Numbered from the stretch's first letter, positions 46,073-58,125 are shown. The stretch is DNA of 64,000 nt from Haemaphysalis longicornis (GCA_013339765.2 CM023450.1:187010688-187074687), one strand, 5' to 3'. Numbers and translations: made by a program. Notes: generated by a model not told the origin, from the sequence alone.

Positions 46073-46453
46073 CATCTTCCCGTGGGGAACCCTGATGAGG
46101 ATGCGAAGCATTGTGGCGGCTTCGTTTGGTTCCATTGTGTTGCCGTTATGTTGAGTGATCTGGTTTTTACTAGCGCCAGAGGGAATTCCGCGTCCGGGTC
46201 CACACCGGTGGCAAAGGGACGCAAGTGCTGTTGTGTTACGGTGAGTAGGCGGTGGTTCTCGAGGCGCCGAAACTCGACCATCATGTTCTTGTCGATGTTG
46301 CCTATGTGGTAGAATCGGTAGTGTCCGTCAGCTTTGGTGAGGTAAAGGTTGTTGACATTGGTGCACCGGCTGAGAGCAATGTACACGCCCTCCTATTCGC
46401 AGCTTTGTCTTCTTGTTCTTCTTCTTCTTCGGCGGTTCCCCTACGGGAAGATG
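46073..46453 (-). mobile_element. Insert carrying a PIF1-like helicase C-terminus between inverted repeats
   Basis: The - strand frame GVYIALSRCTNVNNLYLTKA (from about 46,391) then FRRLENHRLLT is the C-terminal end of PIF1-type helicases, as found in Helitrons and cellular PIF1 (motif VI region 'YVALSRCxSxxGLYL'). The segment is flanked by CATCTTCCCGTGGGGAACC (46,073-46,091) and its inverse GGTTCCCCTACGGGAAGATG (46,434-46,453); each is itself a small hairpin. A CTT-repeat lies at 46,409-46,430. Only about 60-100 residues of helicase remain. It forms a chance fusion frame with the downstream gypsy integrase. Confidence 0.7.
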
Positions 46454-46700
46454 ACGACGGTGGTTGAACGCGAACCTATCTCGTGATGGATTCTTTGGTT
46501 GGCCAATCCCTAGGGGCATCCTGCCACAATCAGCATCAGAGGCGCTGCGGACGAGGCTGGTTGAGCTGCAAGGCGCGTGGCGCTTCCCGCCGCAGCTTTC
46601 CCACGGGAAATTCAGCATCCCCCTCTTTAAGTTTTAGTTCGTCGTTTCCGTTGACGTTCAGCTTCGCGTGCCTTCGTTGTATCAGTAGCTTCTTGACGTA

Positions 46701-46973
46701 GTTTGAATGAGTCAAGGACATAAGGCACGTTCATAGCACTTGCTCCTGTCCCGGATTTGTAGCGTAGTAGGAAGAGCACCGCGTACCTCCCGTTGCGGCC
46801 AGAGAGTCGTGGGATCGAACCCGGCGCCGCTAACTATTTCTTTTTTTTATAGTGTAGTATCGCGGAGCTGTGGGTGTAAGGAGGAGAGTTCCGCATGCGC
46901 AGTGAGCGTGTGGACGGCGCCGCCATCAACGACGCAGGACCAGGCGAGCCTAAGAAATGCTCCGCATTTAAAA
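46701..46973 (+). repeat. Composite repeat, copy 3, inside the gypsy element
   Basis: TTTGAATGAGTCAAGGACAT, a tRNA-like piece with GTAGCGTAGTAGGAAGAGC and GATCGAACCC (46,757-46,830), a T-run, then AAATGCTCCGCATTT and AAAA at the right end. It matches 5,327-5,568 and 39,148-39,380. Its palindromic end is the exact border with gypsy integrase sequence (…CAGCCTTTT on the - strand). Confidence 0.75.
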
Positions 46974-48378
46974 GGCTGCGTTGGGGTCTTCGTGTGGCGG
47001 GTCACCTTGGCTGTCTGACAAGCGAGGCACGAACGGGCCCACTGGCGGACATCAGCGTTGATGCTCGGCCAGACGTACCGCTGTGTGATAAGGCGCTGCG
47101 TTGCTCGGATGCTGGGGTGGCAGATGTCGTGGAGCGAGTGAAACACAGCACGACGAAAGGCAGCCGGAACGAAGGTCGAGGCGCCGCCGCTGACATGTCA
47201 CACCACACTGAGCCAGGCACGAACGGATGAGGCACAAGTTGCAGACGAAGGGAACCCGGGTGGTCCCGCAGTGCTTGCAGCTCAGGGTCTTCAATCTGCG
47301 CCTGAGCTAGGCGTTCCCAATCCAGAGCAGATGCACCACTGCCGATGGAGGTAATGCGTGAAAGTGCCTCAGCAGCCTCGTTGTCGGTACCTTTGATGTG
47401 CCGAATGTCCGTAGTGAATTCCGAAATATAGGCGAGCTGACGGAGTTCCCGTGCGACGTACTTGGAGGAGTTCGCAGGGAAAACGTACGCCAGAGGCTTA
47501 TGTTCTTTAAGAACGTGATAGGACTGGCTCTCCAAAAAGTGCCAGAAGTGCTGGATGGTGGCGTAAATGGCGAGCAGCTCACGACCAAAAACGCTGTAGC
47601 GCGTCTCGGCAGGTTGGAGCTTCCGAGAGAAGAAACCCAGCGGGTGCCACTCGGAGTCGATTCTCTGCTAGAGAACAGCGCCGATTGCAACGCTGGATGC
47701 ATCTACCATGATGCGAGTGGGCACGTCGGTTCTCGGGTGGATGAGAAGCACCGCGCCGGTGACGGCTTGTTTAGCAGCGTTGAAAGCGGCTTGAGGTTCG
47801 GGAGACCAGGAAATCGCGGATGAGGAGCTCTTGGTTGTGCGAAGAAGCTTAGTCAGTGGATGCAGAAGCTCGGCGCAGTGGGGTATGAAGCGTCGCGAGA
47901 AATTCACCAGGCCCAGGAACTCACGAAGCTGGCGGAGGCTGGTAGGTTTGGGGAAGTCCTTCACGGCTTGAACGTGAGAGGGTAAAGGACGAATTCCCTG
48001 CGCCGAGATGTGATGGGCCAGGAACTCGAGCTCGGACGTCCCGAAGACGCATTTCTGGGCGTTGACAACCAGGCCAAATTATTGAAGGCGGTCAAAAAGT
48101 TCTCGGAGGTGACGCTCGTGATCTTGTGGAGTAGGACTCGCGACTAGGATGTCGTCGATGTACGCAAATACAGCCGGAAGGCCGCGCGTCACCTCGGCAA
48201 TGAACCTTTGAAATGTTTCAGCTGCGTTGCGTAGCCCAAAGGGCATGCGCACATACTCAAACAAGCCGAAGGGTGTAGTGATGGCCGTCTTCGGGATATC
48301 GGCAGGCTCGACGGGGATTTGGTGATACGCTTTGACAAGGTCCACTTTGCTAAAGATTGTGCACCCTTGGCGGGTGTA
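46974..48378 (-). pseudogene. Gypsy pol: RT, RNase H, integrase N-terminus
   Basis: Minus strand: RT from CTIFSKVDLVKAYHQIPV (48,370) through FGLFEYVRMPFGLRNA and FAYIDDILVAS (YIDD at 48,149-48,162); TAA at 48,079-48,081; connection LREFLGLVNFSRRFIPHCA; RNase H with MVDASSVAIGAVL; TAG at 47,668-47,670 in place of an expected Gln codon; WHPLGFFSRKL in another reading; HKPLAYVF; and the HHCC zinc domain H-D-I-C-H-P…C-L-A-C-Q. A frameshift lies near 47,175. Gag, protease and the first RT motifs are missing: the element is truncated at about 48,378. Confidence 0.92.
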
Positions 48379-49780
48379 CAAATGCAAATTGGGCGGGTGT
48401 ACACTGGCTTACTCCTAATAAGCATAGAGTTTCTTGCGAAGTACCGTAAGAACCATACGGCATCCAATTCCGCCGACTCATGCGTGCAAGACCTTCGCAT
48501 TGCACTCTCCTGTCTGGTGGGCAGTATTGTTTGGGCGCCCCTGAAATAGGCTGCTGTTTCGATAAACTGAGGTCATCTTTCCTGCATCTTTGCGTTCTTG
48601 CACTTCGTACGTTTTTCAGAAATACTCTTGCGTTAGCATTAGATGGGCCTTGTAACAAAAAAGGGATTGCTGCCGCCGCTGCGGGAACTAAGAGGTGTAG
48701 GAAAAAGAGGTAGCAGGTTCAGTGATTGGCGGCTTTAAATCATGGAACACATCTAAGTGGAAGATTGGGGAAGAAGCTGTCTAGCAAAATGGTTTTACCG
48801 AATGCGACACTTCCTCCTTCTTTACGTCGGCTATGTGCTGACGAGCACTTGCTGTTGGATGGCTTAATGAGCAAGGCAGAAGAGGAACTTGCAACCGACT
48901 GCGATCCACGGAGAGGTGAATGGAGTGTTAAAATTAACCAAACACGAACAAGGCCGATATCAAGCGTTGGAGTCCCCCTCCGGAGGCCCTGCCGCCGCAG
49001 CACTGCCGCCACGTTTTTAAGGGAACTTCAAGTCAAGGCGGGAGCAGCGGCTCGCTTCTTCCGTCGGCACGTTTCACGCGCTTTGCGGCGTGTTTGCTGA
49101 AGCGCTTTTAGGCGTATTGAAAGATGGATCGGGAGGCGAGTGCAGGAACAATGGGGAAAGTGAAGGGAAACTGCAAACCGCTGGGGGAGAATGCCGGCAC
49201 TGCTGGACGACATTTGGAGCCCGAGGGCACCGCTGCCTCTGCTTAGCGGGCAACAGTTACGTGGGGCAAGATTGTTTCAACCCTTTCAGCCGAAGCACAT
49301 TACAGCAACTGAATCGACCTCGGAGTACGCACACGGTGGTGTCTTCAGAGGTTCTTCGCTTAGCGCAACTGAATGTGTTCAGGGGGACCTTCTCAGGCGC
49401 AGCCGCTCGCCAGACTCAAGTTACCGGAGCCGCGGCCTGCTCCCTGCAATCTTCTCGTGAGCTTCACGTGAAAATCCCAAACGCGAGGCGGAGCCGCGGA
49501 AGCGGTGCCGCACCGTTTTTTCACACCACCCGCCATGCAGCAGGAGCGCTGAGTGTGGGAAAAAATTGGTGAACCGCACCCTGCGTCCAAACCTGGCGGT
49601 GTAGGGCACAAGCCGAGGCGTCGGCGGTTGTCGTAGATGGAATACGGGAGGCGCACAGGCGTGTATAGTTTCATCGGAGAGAGAGCGAAATGAAATGGCG
49701 CAGCTTGCACTGATGGTACAAGGCTGGAGAAAGAGCAGAGCTCACGGCCAACTTCCCTTCGTCGGAGAACCGGCGGTTGC
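48379..49780. other. GC-rich stretch, no gene recognised
   Basis: Between the truncated gypsy element and the next LINE tail. CpG-rich from about 48,950 to 49,600. A + frame at 49,090-49,572 (160 codons) and an overlapping one at 49,191-49,460 are open, but both look like products of high GC content. No known domain, signal peptide or splice pattern was recognised. Confidence 0.4.
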
Positions 49781-49784
49781 ATCA

Positions 49785-50260
49785 TAATCATCAGCAGCAG
49801 CAGACTACTGGGTCCACTGCAGGGCGAATGCCTCTCCCAGAGACCTTGAGCCGCTTCTGTCCCGCGCCGCTGGATGCCATTCTTTGCCTGGGAATTTCCC
49901 GATTTTGTCCTTTGATTCAGTCATTGGCCTTCTTGACGCGTCTCGGTGTCCACTCTCTCACCCTTGTAGTTCACCGATTTTAGTTTCGTTTTATTACGGG
50001 GTCAGCCCAACTCCATTGCTTTCTTTATTAGAACTACATTATCTTCTACCCTTGTATTTGCGGTGATCCAGGAAGTGCCTAACCTGCCTCTAAGTGTTAC
50101 TCCAATCAATATTCGTACCATGGCTCGTTGTACTGACCTAACTTCGTTTTCAAGCTGTTTAGTAATGCGCCAACCTGCCGCTCCCTATGTCATCACCTCA
50201 CATTTATTTCTGGACTTGCCGCTTAAAGTGCTTCATGACTGGCAGGCGTGGATATTTTCG
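49785..50260 (-). mobile_element. LINE 3' region (RTE-like family), longest copy
   Basis: On the + strand ATCATCAGCAGCAGC is followed by GGGTCCACTGCAGGGCGAAT and then about 400 bp whose - strand is degenerate coding sequence. ACCATGGCTCGTTGTACTGA (about 50,119) and ATGACTGGCAGGCG lie in positions I recall from this abundant tick repeat. Same family as 17,612, 18,541 and 19,140. Confidence 0.55.
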
Positions 50261-50555
50261 TAAGCAAACTTTCACATCTCTCCCGAAGTCGAACGCGTTA
50301 GCACGCGCTAGAAACCACGTCCAAGTCCAAGGGCAACGCCCGTGCTACGAACCCAAAGCAAATTCTGTGCGCCCACACAGCGATGAGAGCTTATTCAGAT
50401 AAACGGCAATAAAGGAAAAAAAGCACTTTCGCTCGGATAGGCGCCGGTCTCACAACGCGCGGGACCGACCACGGGAAACGTGTTGTTTTCTGATCATTGG
50501 CTGCACATGGTATTTTTCCTCCCCGCCGCTAACCCTTTATCTTTCGGAACCTTGG

Positions 50556-50640
50556 GGTGCTGCTGTGGTTAGGTTGCCGGATGCACGGCGTAAAGGTATC
50601 GGGTTCGATTCCCGGCACCTCACTAACCACAGCTTTTTCT
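50556..50640 (+). repeat. tRNA-like SINE head
   Basis: GGGGTGC and GCACCTC form a complete 7-bp acceptor-like stem (one G-U). Between them are CTGTGGTTAGG (A-box-like) and CGGGTTCGATTCCCG (perfect T-arm/B-box). The folded length is about 68 bases, short of a normal tRNA, the anticodon arm is unclear, and non-tRNA sequence follows directly. I call a SINE rather than a working tRNA gene. Confidence 0.6.
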
Positions 50641-51333
50641 TGAGGATTGGGGGTTTCTGTGCACAACAAGCTCATATGTGTCGGCCGAAACAGCTGTGGT
50701 GCTACAAATGAAATTGGCGAAGCTTGCATGCACTAAATCGCGCCAGCCTTGCAGCGAATCTGGAGGATTTCTTTTTATGTATGCACTGAAGGACACACTA
50801 CCATGCATTGCATTAGGTTTGAAACGGTTTAAATACATGTCCGTCGTCGCTTTTCACTGTGGTTGTAGTAGTCATAATCACATACATCTATATTGTCGTC
50901 TTTCTTACACATGACTACCGGTCTCCGATGGTTTGGTCCGCACGCTTTCATTCACAGTTCTCCCACAGTGGAACGCGTCAGCAAGCGCTAGAACCAGCGG
51001 GAACCGGCATCGGGAACTGGGCGTGTGTAGCGCGAGCTATCGTGTGCTCCCCCCTTGACGCGCAGAGCAAGTGGACTGTTTCCTTGTTTTTTTTTTAGCG
51101 CAGCTGTTGTTGCTGGCCGTACTGTGTGCAGTGTGTTGCGTCAACAGAAAACAGGGTAATCGTTACTGCCGCCCATTGCCGCGCACAGGAGCACGTATCT
51201 AGCGTCCAGGCTGGCGCGTGGCGCTCTAAAAATACCAAGAAAACAGTTCGCGCGCGTCCGCGCCTCAAGGGAGAGCACAGGACATCGTGCGCTAAACCCG
51301 CCATTCTCATTCTACTTTGGGAGAAATGTGTGT

Positions 51334-51381
51334 GTGTGTGTGTGAGACAGAGAGAGAGAGAGAGAGACAGAGAGAGAGACA

Positions 51382-51417
<36 letters not shown>

Positions 51418-51438
51418 CAGAGACAGAAAGAGAGAGAC
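51334..51438. repeat. GT then (GA)n/(GAGACA)n microsatellite at a LINE 3' end
   Basis: Twelve or so GT units, then about 95 bases of GAGA and GAGACA units. It directly follows, on the - strand, the LINE's terminal AATAAAGTTGATT at about 51,440. It probably grew from the short tandem tail of that LINE. Confidence 0.85.
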
Positions 51439-54400
51439 AATCAACTTTATTCAGAGGGATATCAGCGATTATGTGCCATGAAAGCAATGCTGGTGGTTAG
51501 ATCTCGTTGATGGCTGTCAGCATGAACTGACCAGCAAACTCGGTAGCCCTGGCTACTAGCGGGCCTGTAGTTCAGGGTCCGAGCTGCGCAGCGCGGCCTC
51601 CAACCGTTCCTCGGAGGGTACTTCGGGAAATGGGTTTTTCGGGCAAGCCAAGATGATGTGGGATAGTGTGGCATGACTGCCACATAAGCAGCAGGCCGAA
51701 GTAGGGTACAGAGTTGGGTTGATGTGCGTCAAGATGGCGGGTTTAGGAAACGTGCCTGTTTGAAGAAGTCGTCACGTGTGACCCGTATAATTGTCTGAAG
51801 TTTTGTCCCCCGGAGGATACGTCAAGCGGGAGATGCGGTAGTGCATAGTGATGTCATAAAAAGAGACCAGGCGATGCCGCGCAGATCGCGCCCCGTGGTA
51901 GCGATAGAGGCTGCGCCCAGCCCGGATCGTGAGTCCTCGGTCGTGTTCGTGGGCCGCTTCGTTCCCTTCGAGGCTCGAATGCGCGGGCGTCCAGGTCAGA
52001 AAAATTGGTTGTTTCAGGGGTCGGGCACAGTTTCCTGTCAAAAGGTTCAGTGCCGACTCTGAGATGCGTCCGGTGGAAAAATTCTGATTTGCAGTCTTAC
52101 AATCCCAAATGACCGTGGTGCGAGTGGGGTGGAGTATTAGAGCTAGGGCTATGGCCGCCTCTTCCGCCGTCCCTGGGCGGCGGAAGAGGCCGCCCAGGGA
52201 CGGCGGAAGAACAATGGCCGAATTGAGAAGCTCCTTGCTACAAGAAGTTCATGGCTACAATTGTGAATGCGTCGTGGAATCGGTATTCTGCCGCGTCAAC
52301 ATACACAGCTCGGAGATTGTTGCCGTACATCTTGTGAAGGGATTCCGCTCGCTTTAGTCTCCTAGTGACGTGGTGCTCAGGGTGCATATTGCGGTGCAAC
52401 GTTTTCATTATTAGTTTGGAGTATATTCACGTGGGTATGGGATGTAGTTGCGCGAAGTTTGTATGGTGACCGATACCGAGTTCCTGAATAATGTGCCTCC
52501 CCGTGCTGGTTCGGGCCGGTCGCTGATAGTGGCTCGTTAGGTGGGCTTCTATCAGCTTTTGAGCTGTATTGTGGATACCCATTCCGTTCAATCGGGCAGT
52601 GGAAGTGCCGCGAATGACTCGAAGCGCTAATTTATAGGTTCGCCTAATGAGCACGTTAGGTTTATCGAGGTCGAATTTAGTTAGGAGGAGATAAGGGAGG
52701 GAGTAAACTAGGCGGCTTATGACAAAGGCTTGGGGAATGCGAATTTTCTCGCTTTTTGGTATTCTTAATCCTGAGATTTGGATTACCAGGACCTCTGGAT
52801 CGGTTGGCCGTTTATGTGGAGCCCGATATTCGGTTTCTGAGGTGGTCTTTGAGCCGGCGATGAAAGTAACACCAGCTCGGATTTAGATGGAGAGCAAGAG
52901 AGTGCCGCTCTAACCATTTTTTTGTGTGACGATGTCGATGCCCATCTGCAGGATTTTCTCAATTTGGTCATCGCTACCTCTGTCGGTCCACAGTTATGTC
53001 ATCCGCGTACAAGTTATGACGGACACCCGGAATTTTTTCTAGTCTCTACGGGATTTTTAGGATGGTGATATTAAGCAGGAGTGGGGAAATGACGGCTCCT
53101 TGAGAAGTACCCCTTCCTCCAACCGAGAAAATGGGGGATACGAGGTCACCCACGTGTATGATAGCCGCCCTGTCTAAGAGAAAGTCATTGAGGTAGTAAT
53201 AGGTTCGTACTCCAGGATTGATCGATTGCTGCCCTTTGAGAATAGCCTCGTGGCTAGAGGTGTTGAAGGCCTTGGTCAAATCTAGTGCTAGCACTGCGGA
53301 TGGGTCTAACCTGTCAGGCGAACGGCGTATGACGTGATGATGGAATCTGAGCATCACAACTTGTGCAGATAAACCAGCTCGAAAATCTATCATCGTATGG
53401 AGGAACTGCTCTGTGTCTATGACGTCATTTGACAGTCTAGTGTCTATGATGTGCTCCATGAGCTTACCGAGGCAGGATGTAAGTGAAATTGGGCGTAGAA
53501 GGTCGAGTTCGCGAGGTTTGTTCAGCTTGGGAATCAAACTACCTTGGCATGTTTTAACGAGCGAGGTAGGGTGACATGTCTCCAGCACTCGTTCGTGTAA
53601 TGCATTTGGGATGAAATCAATTTTCTTCAAGATTGCGGTGTGCTTAATTAGCTACGCCATCGGGGCCAGGCGCATTTGGTACGAGGTTTCGCGATGGCCG
53701 CGCTGAGCTCCGCTTCCGAGATGCCTGGGTCCATTTCAGAATTTCGGAGGTCTGTGTAATTTGGCAGTTTGGGGTAAGGACTCGGGGGCAAATATGTGTC
53801 ACGAATTTTTTCAAGGAGTTCAGGTATCGGATCTTGGGTATTATGCATGACCTGTGTTAGACGTTTTCTCTGCTGAGATTTGCTGCGGTTAGGATCGATG
53901 AGGTGTCTGAGAAGATGCCATGTTTTCTTCACCCCGAGATTTCCCTGAAGCTGGTCGCAAATTTGGTCCCATTAGTCACATGCGAGCTGGGTGGCGTGTG
54001 CTGTTATTAAACTTTTCATTGAGTTTATGCACAACTTTCGCTTGTGGTTGTGTTTTTGTCCGCGCCAGCGCTTCTTGATGCTTTTGTAGTCCTCCCAGAT
54101 GTGGGCAAGCCTGACATCAATGCTAACGGATGGAGTGTCCTTATCAAGCTTTTTCGCGGTGGTTTTATGTCCATGAGGAGTTCCGCTCACGTGTCTATGG
54201 TTGATATTGGAGCGTCATCTGCATTGGTGTTTAGGAGAAATCGGGATTCATCCCACTCTACTAGTGCTGCCTGACGGGGAGTGTATTTGATTTTCGTCGT
54301 GTGCTTAATTACTGTCTCGATAATGAAGTGATCGCTGCCGAGGGTATGACCGGTAGCGTTCCGCTCTTCGCATCTCATATGTAGTGCAAAGGTAAGATCT

Positions 54401-54545
54401 GGGGCAGTGTCAACTTGGAGGCTGTTACCTATCCTGGTGGCTATTCCGGAGTCAGTATGAATGCTAAGGTGGCGTAGCTGTATTTGCTCCCAGAGGTCCG
54501 TTCCTTTGTTACTGCATCTGTAGCCCCGGGCTGTATGTGGCACTG
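51439..54545 (-). pseudogene. 5'-truncated LINE (endonuclease end, RT, RNase H)
   Basis: Minus-strand order: endonuclease end PHTARGYRCSNKGTDLWEQ (about 54,540) and DTAPDLTF…LGSDH (about 54,395-54,330); linker YKSIKKRWRGQKHNHKRKL; RT fingers LLRPISLTSCLGKLMEHII (about 53,490); ALDLTKAFNTSSHEAIL (about 53,290); GTSQGAVISPLLLN (about 53,100); LYADDITV with YADD at 52,998-53,009; thumb LHINGQPIQ; GIHNTAQKLIEAHL; RNase H start YVDAAEY (about 52,320); and the C-terminal finger region to about 51,540. Same family as the palindrome arms and 58.1-60.3 kb. It ends AATAAAGTTGATT. Stops and frame breaks throughout, so inactive. Confidence 0.9.
52161..52209. repeat. Perfect 20-bp stem hairpin within LINE RNase H
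   Basis: CTTCCGCCGTCCCTGGGCGG (52,161-52,180), 9-base spacer, then its exact reverse complement (52,190-52,209). The spacer repeats part of the arm (CGGAAGAGG). It interrupts the RNase H coding sequence of the LINE. Confidence 0.92.
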
Positions 54546-57500
54546 CATTGGTGGCACCGCTTCACGGTATTTTTTGCTAAAGCCACTGCGGGAGCCGGGG
54601 ACTCGGCGGTCGCAGCGAGGCACGCACTTACAAGCGCTCGGCATTTTCTTCCTCATCGTGGTTTTGCCAGTTTTTTTATAACGCCAATGTGCGTGTCGTG
54701 CATGTTCGGCGAGCGTCCCGAGGCACACGTTCCCGAGTGCTCGGCATTCCCTTCATATTTTTTTCTGCAGCGGCGAACTTACGGTTGGTAGAACACCCCC
54801 GCTATTAAAAAACCGTGGGCCGACAAAGAATTGGGTGCGGAGTATTCCGTTGGTTTTTTCGTTTTTTATTGGCGTGTGGTTGGAGGGGTAGTTATAAAGT
54901 GCTGTAGCGGCGCAGAGGACAGATTAATTTAAATGCACCGGTTCGCTGAAAACTGTACACATGATGGTCTCTTCGCCAAATGCTACGGGATATTTTGCAC
55001 GATACCTGATGTTGTAGGTTGTATGGTCGTTCGCGAGTCAAAACATATAGAAATTGTTCTGATGCAGACAGCGCTTGTTTTGTCGAGGGTGCTACATCGC
55101 TTTTCGGAACGCATCGGCGTACAAAAGTACTTTGGTCATGGCTTTCTTATCCAGATGAGTCAGTTATACATCCGCTATTTAAAGATCGAGGTTTATTGAG
55201 GGAACACGTAGTGCCAGTTTAGTCTTTGCTACTAAACCCTAATCGCGACCTTTTGAGTAAGAGCAACGCTAATGGGTGCGACAAAGCGTGTTGACATGCC
55301 ATACTTAGTCAGGCACGTAGAATAGTCGGTGGCTCATAGTTATTCGTAGGGCAGGAGACATGCATACAGGCGACGACGTTCGTATCATATCACATGGGCG
55401 TTCCCCATTTACAGGTCATGACATGCCAGTACATGTTGCCGAATGCCCCCCGCGGATAGCGCTGTTTACCAGGCCCAGCAGCGCCACCTGTTCTAGGTTC
55501 GGGCCACTATTTGCGGTGAGGGCAAACACGGGCGGCGCTGCGAAGCGCGTCTTTGTGACGTCGGCTTAGGAATTCTTGCATTTGTCGTGTTGTTAACGTG
55601 GGCTTCCTCTTCTGCTGTTTCATTGCGCTCCGTTGCCCTTTGATGCTTATCCACTCATTCCGCGTTTGTGTAACGTTTTATCATAATAGAATACTGAAAG
55701 TTGCATACACAAGATCAAGGCGTAACAGGTGGAGCCAAGCGACAGCTTTTGTTTTCAGAAATCTTTCGAACAAAGGGAAGCGCCAAATGCTAATAACCGT
55801 CAACAGCGAAAATGTCAAGAATAAAACAAATTCCAGGCCTTCCGGGTTGTGGGCTTTGGCAGAAAGCATTTCGATTTCCAGTAATCACATGCAAGGAGAT
55901 TGTAAAACAGATTTTGCCATCTTGTCGAACGCTTCTAAGTATTGTATCCCATCTGTGTAGGTTGTCATCGCATGTTAGTATGCGTACATGCGCTATGGGC
56001 TGAAAACATGCAGGTTAAGTTCAAAATAACCTGCTGCGTGTATAGGCAGCTGCTGGTTTTATACCAGGCTTCTAACCAGTATGGAGCCTTATTCAGCAAA
56101 ACGTTAGGATTTGATCGCGATACAAATAATGTGTTCGGTTCAAGCTGGGAGGCTGTGCTCTTATACCGCGCAAGGCGCCATAACCGCTTCATCCACAAAG
56201 TAATCGTGGTTTCAGAGTCGTCTGATATTTGAAGATGTAAATAAAATCAGAGACCTAAGGACGACACACCTACTTTTCGTTACTGCTTATCTGTCCTGAT
56301 AAAACAGTCAGCCCACAGAAAACTAGTGCTAGTCTGTTTCCATCATGTCTGCAGGTGTGCCAGCATAAATCTTTCCGGGGCAATACAAACGCACCCGCAA
56401 ACACGCGCGCCGCCCGCACGCACACACTCATCCACGCACGCGCACATGCCCGCACGTCACCACGTACAGGAAAACACACGCGCACGCAAACGCGAGCGGG
56501 CGTGCACGCAACACACACATGCATGCATGGTAGTCACGAATACGGTAAAAATACAGTAACACTGTTTGTTAAGACATAGGGAGATAGTTACAATGCATTT
56601 CCCAAAGCCACATCTTCCCAATATTCCAATATTTGTTGTACTTAAACTGCACTCAAGAGGAGAAGAGGGAGGTAGAGAAAACTTGATTAAATAGTAAGCT
56701 CTGACTGTTTAGTACCCGGGGTCCTCATTCAAGCACAAGAGAGCAATAGTAATTTTTTTGAATTCATGGAGCACCATCCCGAGTCAACCAGGATTTGTTC
56801 TTTACGTCTGAATGGGGTGGCAAACAATAGATCGATTCTAAAACTTGTTCGGCTTCGATGCTGTTATACTGGGTACTGGCCCGTGTACTATTTTTTGCGT
56901 TTGTTAGCGAGTACAACAAGGCTTCGACACTGTGATCATGTGATAAACGTTTCGGTTGAGAGCCAGTTAGCGAAGGATACGACAACGAAAGACGTGTGAG
57001 AAATACAGATCACAACAGCCGCTTTCTGAACAATCAAGTCAACGTTGTCTGTACCGTTTTGGGTTGGCGCAGCCAAAGCCTTATCATTGTATCTGCACGT
57101 GAATAAACAACGCATGCTGCGGACACGCACCTTATTCCACGTAGCCATAACGAAAGCCAGTTTTTTACGAAGGGAATGCATGCCATACAGCGTGAAGTAA
57201 ATATCCACAGGAACTTTGTGAGCCTCCCAATCATCCCTGACCCTTCTATAAGACGTCTTTGGCGGTGCAGAAAAATAATGCTTTGAGAGCAGAACGAAAC
57301 ATTCATCATTAAGAGGTCAACAACAACGTATGAAATGAAACGCAGCCGTTTTGTTTCTTGCACTGCGATGCGCATGTAGGGACCCGTTTTTTATTGCGTA
57401 GCATTAGACTGTTGAGTCGTCATCAGAGCATCTCAAAAATAATCTGGAAAAGCCTACGCATTTTGAATACCTTTCCAGAAGCTCTGAGCACAGAACCTCA

Positions 57501-58125
57501 CAAAAAAGCTAGAAAGGATGAGTGACACGCGATATTCTGACAGATGCTCTGAAGAAAGTTGTTCTCCCTCTCCTCGTCTGTAGCAAACTTATGTGAAATA
57601 CAGCTTGTAGTTATTAAGACGTGTTAGAAGCTTGCAAAATGACTGAATGACTGGAACGAACGTTTTCGGTGGAGCGAAGCATCAGAGCGGTCAATTTCTA
57701 GAACAGGTACTGGTGCACCTCACAAGCACAGTGTAGCAGACGGCAGCAGCGCGGGTAGCTATTCGGACGGCAGGAGCCAGCGGGCGCCACACACAAATCT
57801 CCCCACCAATAGAATCCCAGAAGTTGGAGTCGATTAGCGGATGCGTGTACCGGAAGTTGTAACGCAGCTTTAGAATCTTTTCTAATGACACATTTCGTGA
57901 CATGAAGAGAAGAAAGGAAGTGGGTGACACGGCTTACCCCAAAAGCTCATACCTGCCGGAGTCTGTCTTCGTCCCTTAATATTTCGTTACAGCTGGTTAT
58001 TCGTCGAATTTGTTCGTTTTAAATGCGTTATAATTTCCAATGTAAAGTGATGGTTTGCTCGTTTGCGCTGTATGAGCTAGCAATATGATTTTTATATCCG
58101 GGGGGAGGGGCTCGCGATCGACGCT
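54546..58125. other. Intergenic, no gene recognised
   Basis: Mostly AT-rich. A CA/CACG-rich tract (Z-DNA-like alternation) lies at about 56,385-56,525. A - strand frame at 57,930-57,691 (NVSLEKILKLRYNFRYTHPL…) looks protein-like but has no family I recognise and no clear splice sites. Other frames appear random. Confidence 0.45.

Noticed and set aside
45707..46312. 201-codon + strand frame
   Set aside because: Shadow of the gypsy integrase core on the opposite strand.
49090..49572. 160-codon + frame in GC-rich DNA
   Set aside because: Overlapping frames of similar length exist in other phases, as expected from GC-rich DNA with few stops; no domain recognised.
50556..50640. Functional tRNA gene
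   Set aside because: Acceptor and T-arm pair well, but the total length is short, no clear anticodon arm forms, and SINE-like sequence follows.
51126..51500. 124-codon + strand frame rich in Arg-Glu-Arg
   Set aside because: It is translation of the GA-rich microsatellite.
56385..56525. Frames with repeated His/Thr/Arg on both strands
   Set aside because: CA/CACG low-complexity tract, not coding.
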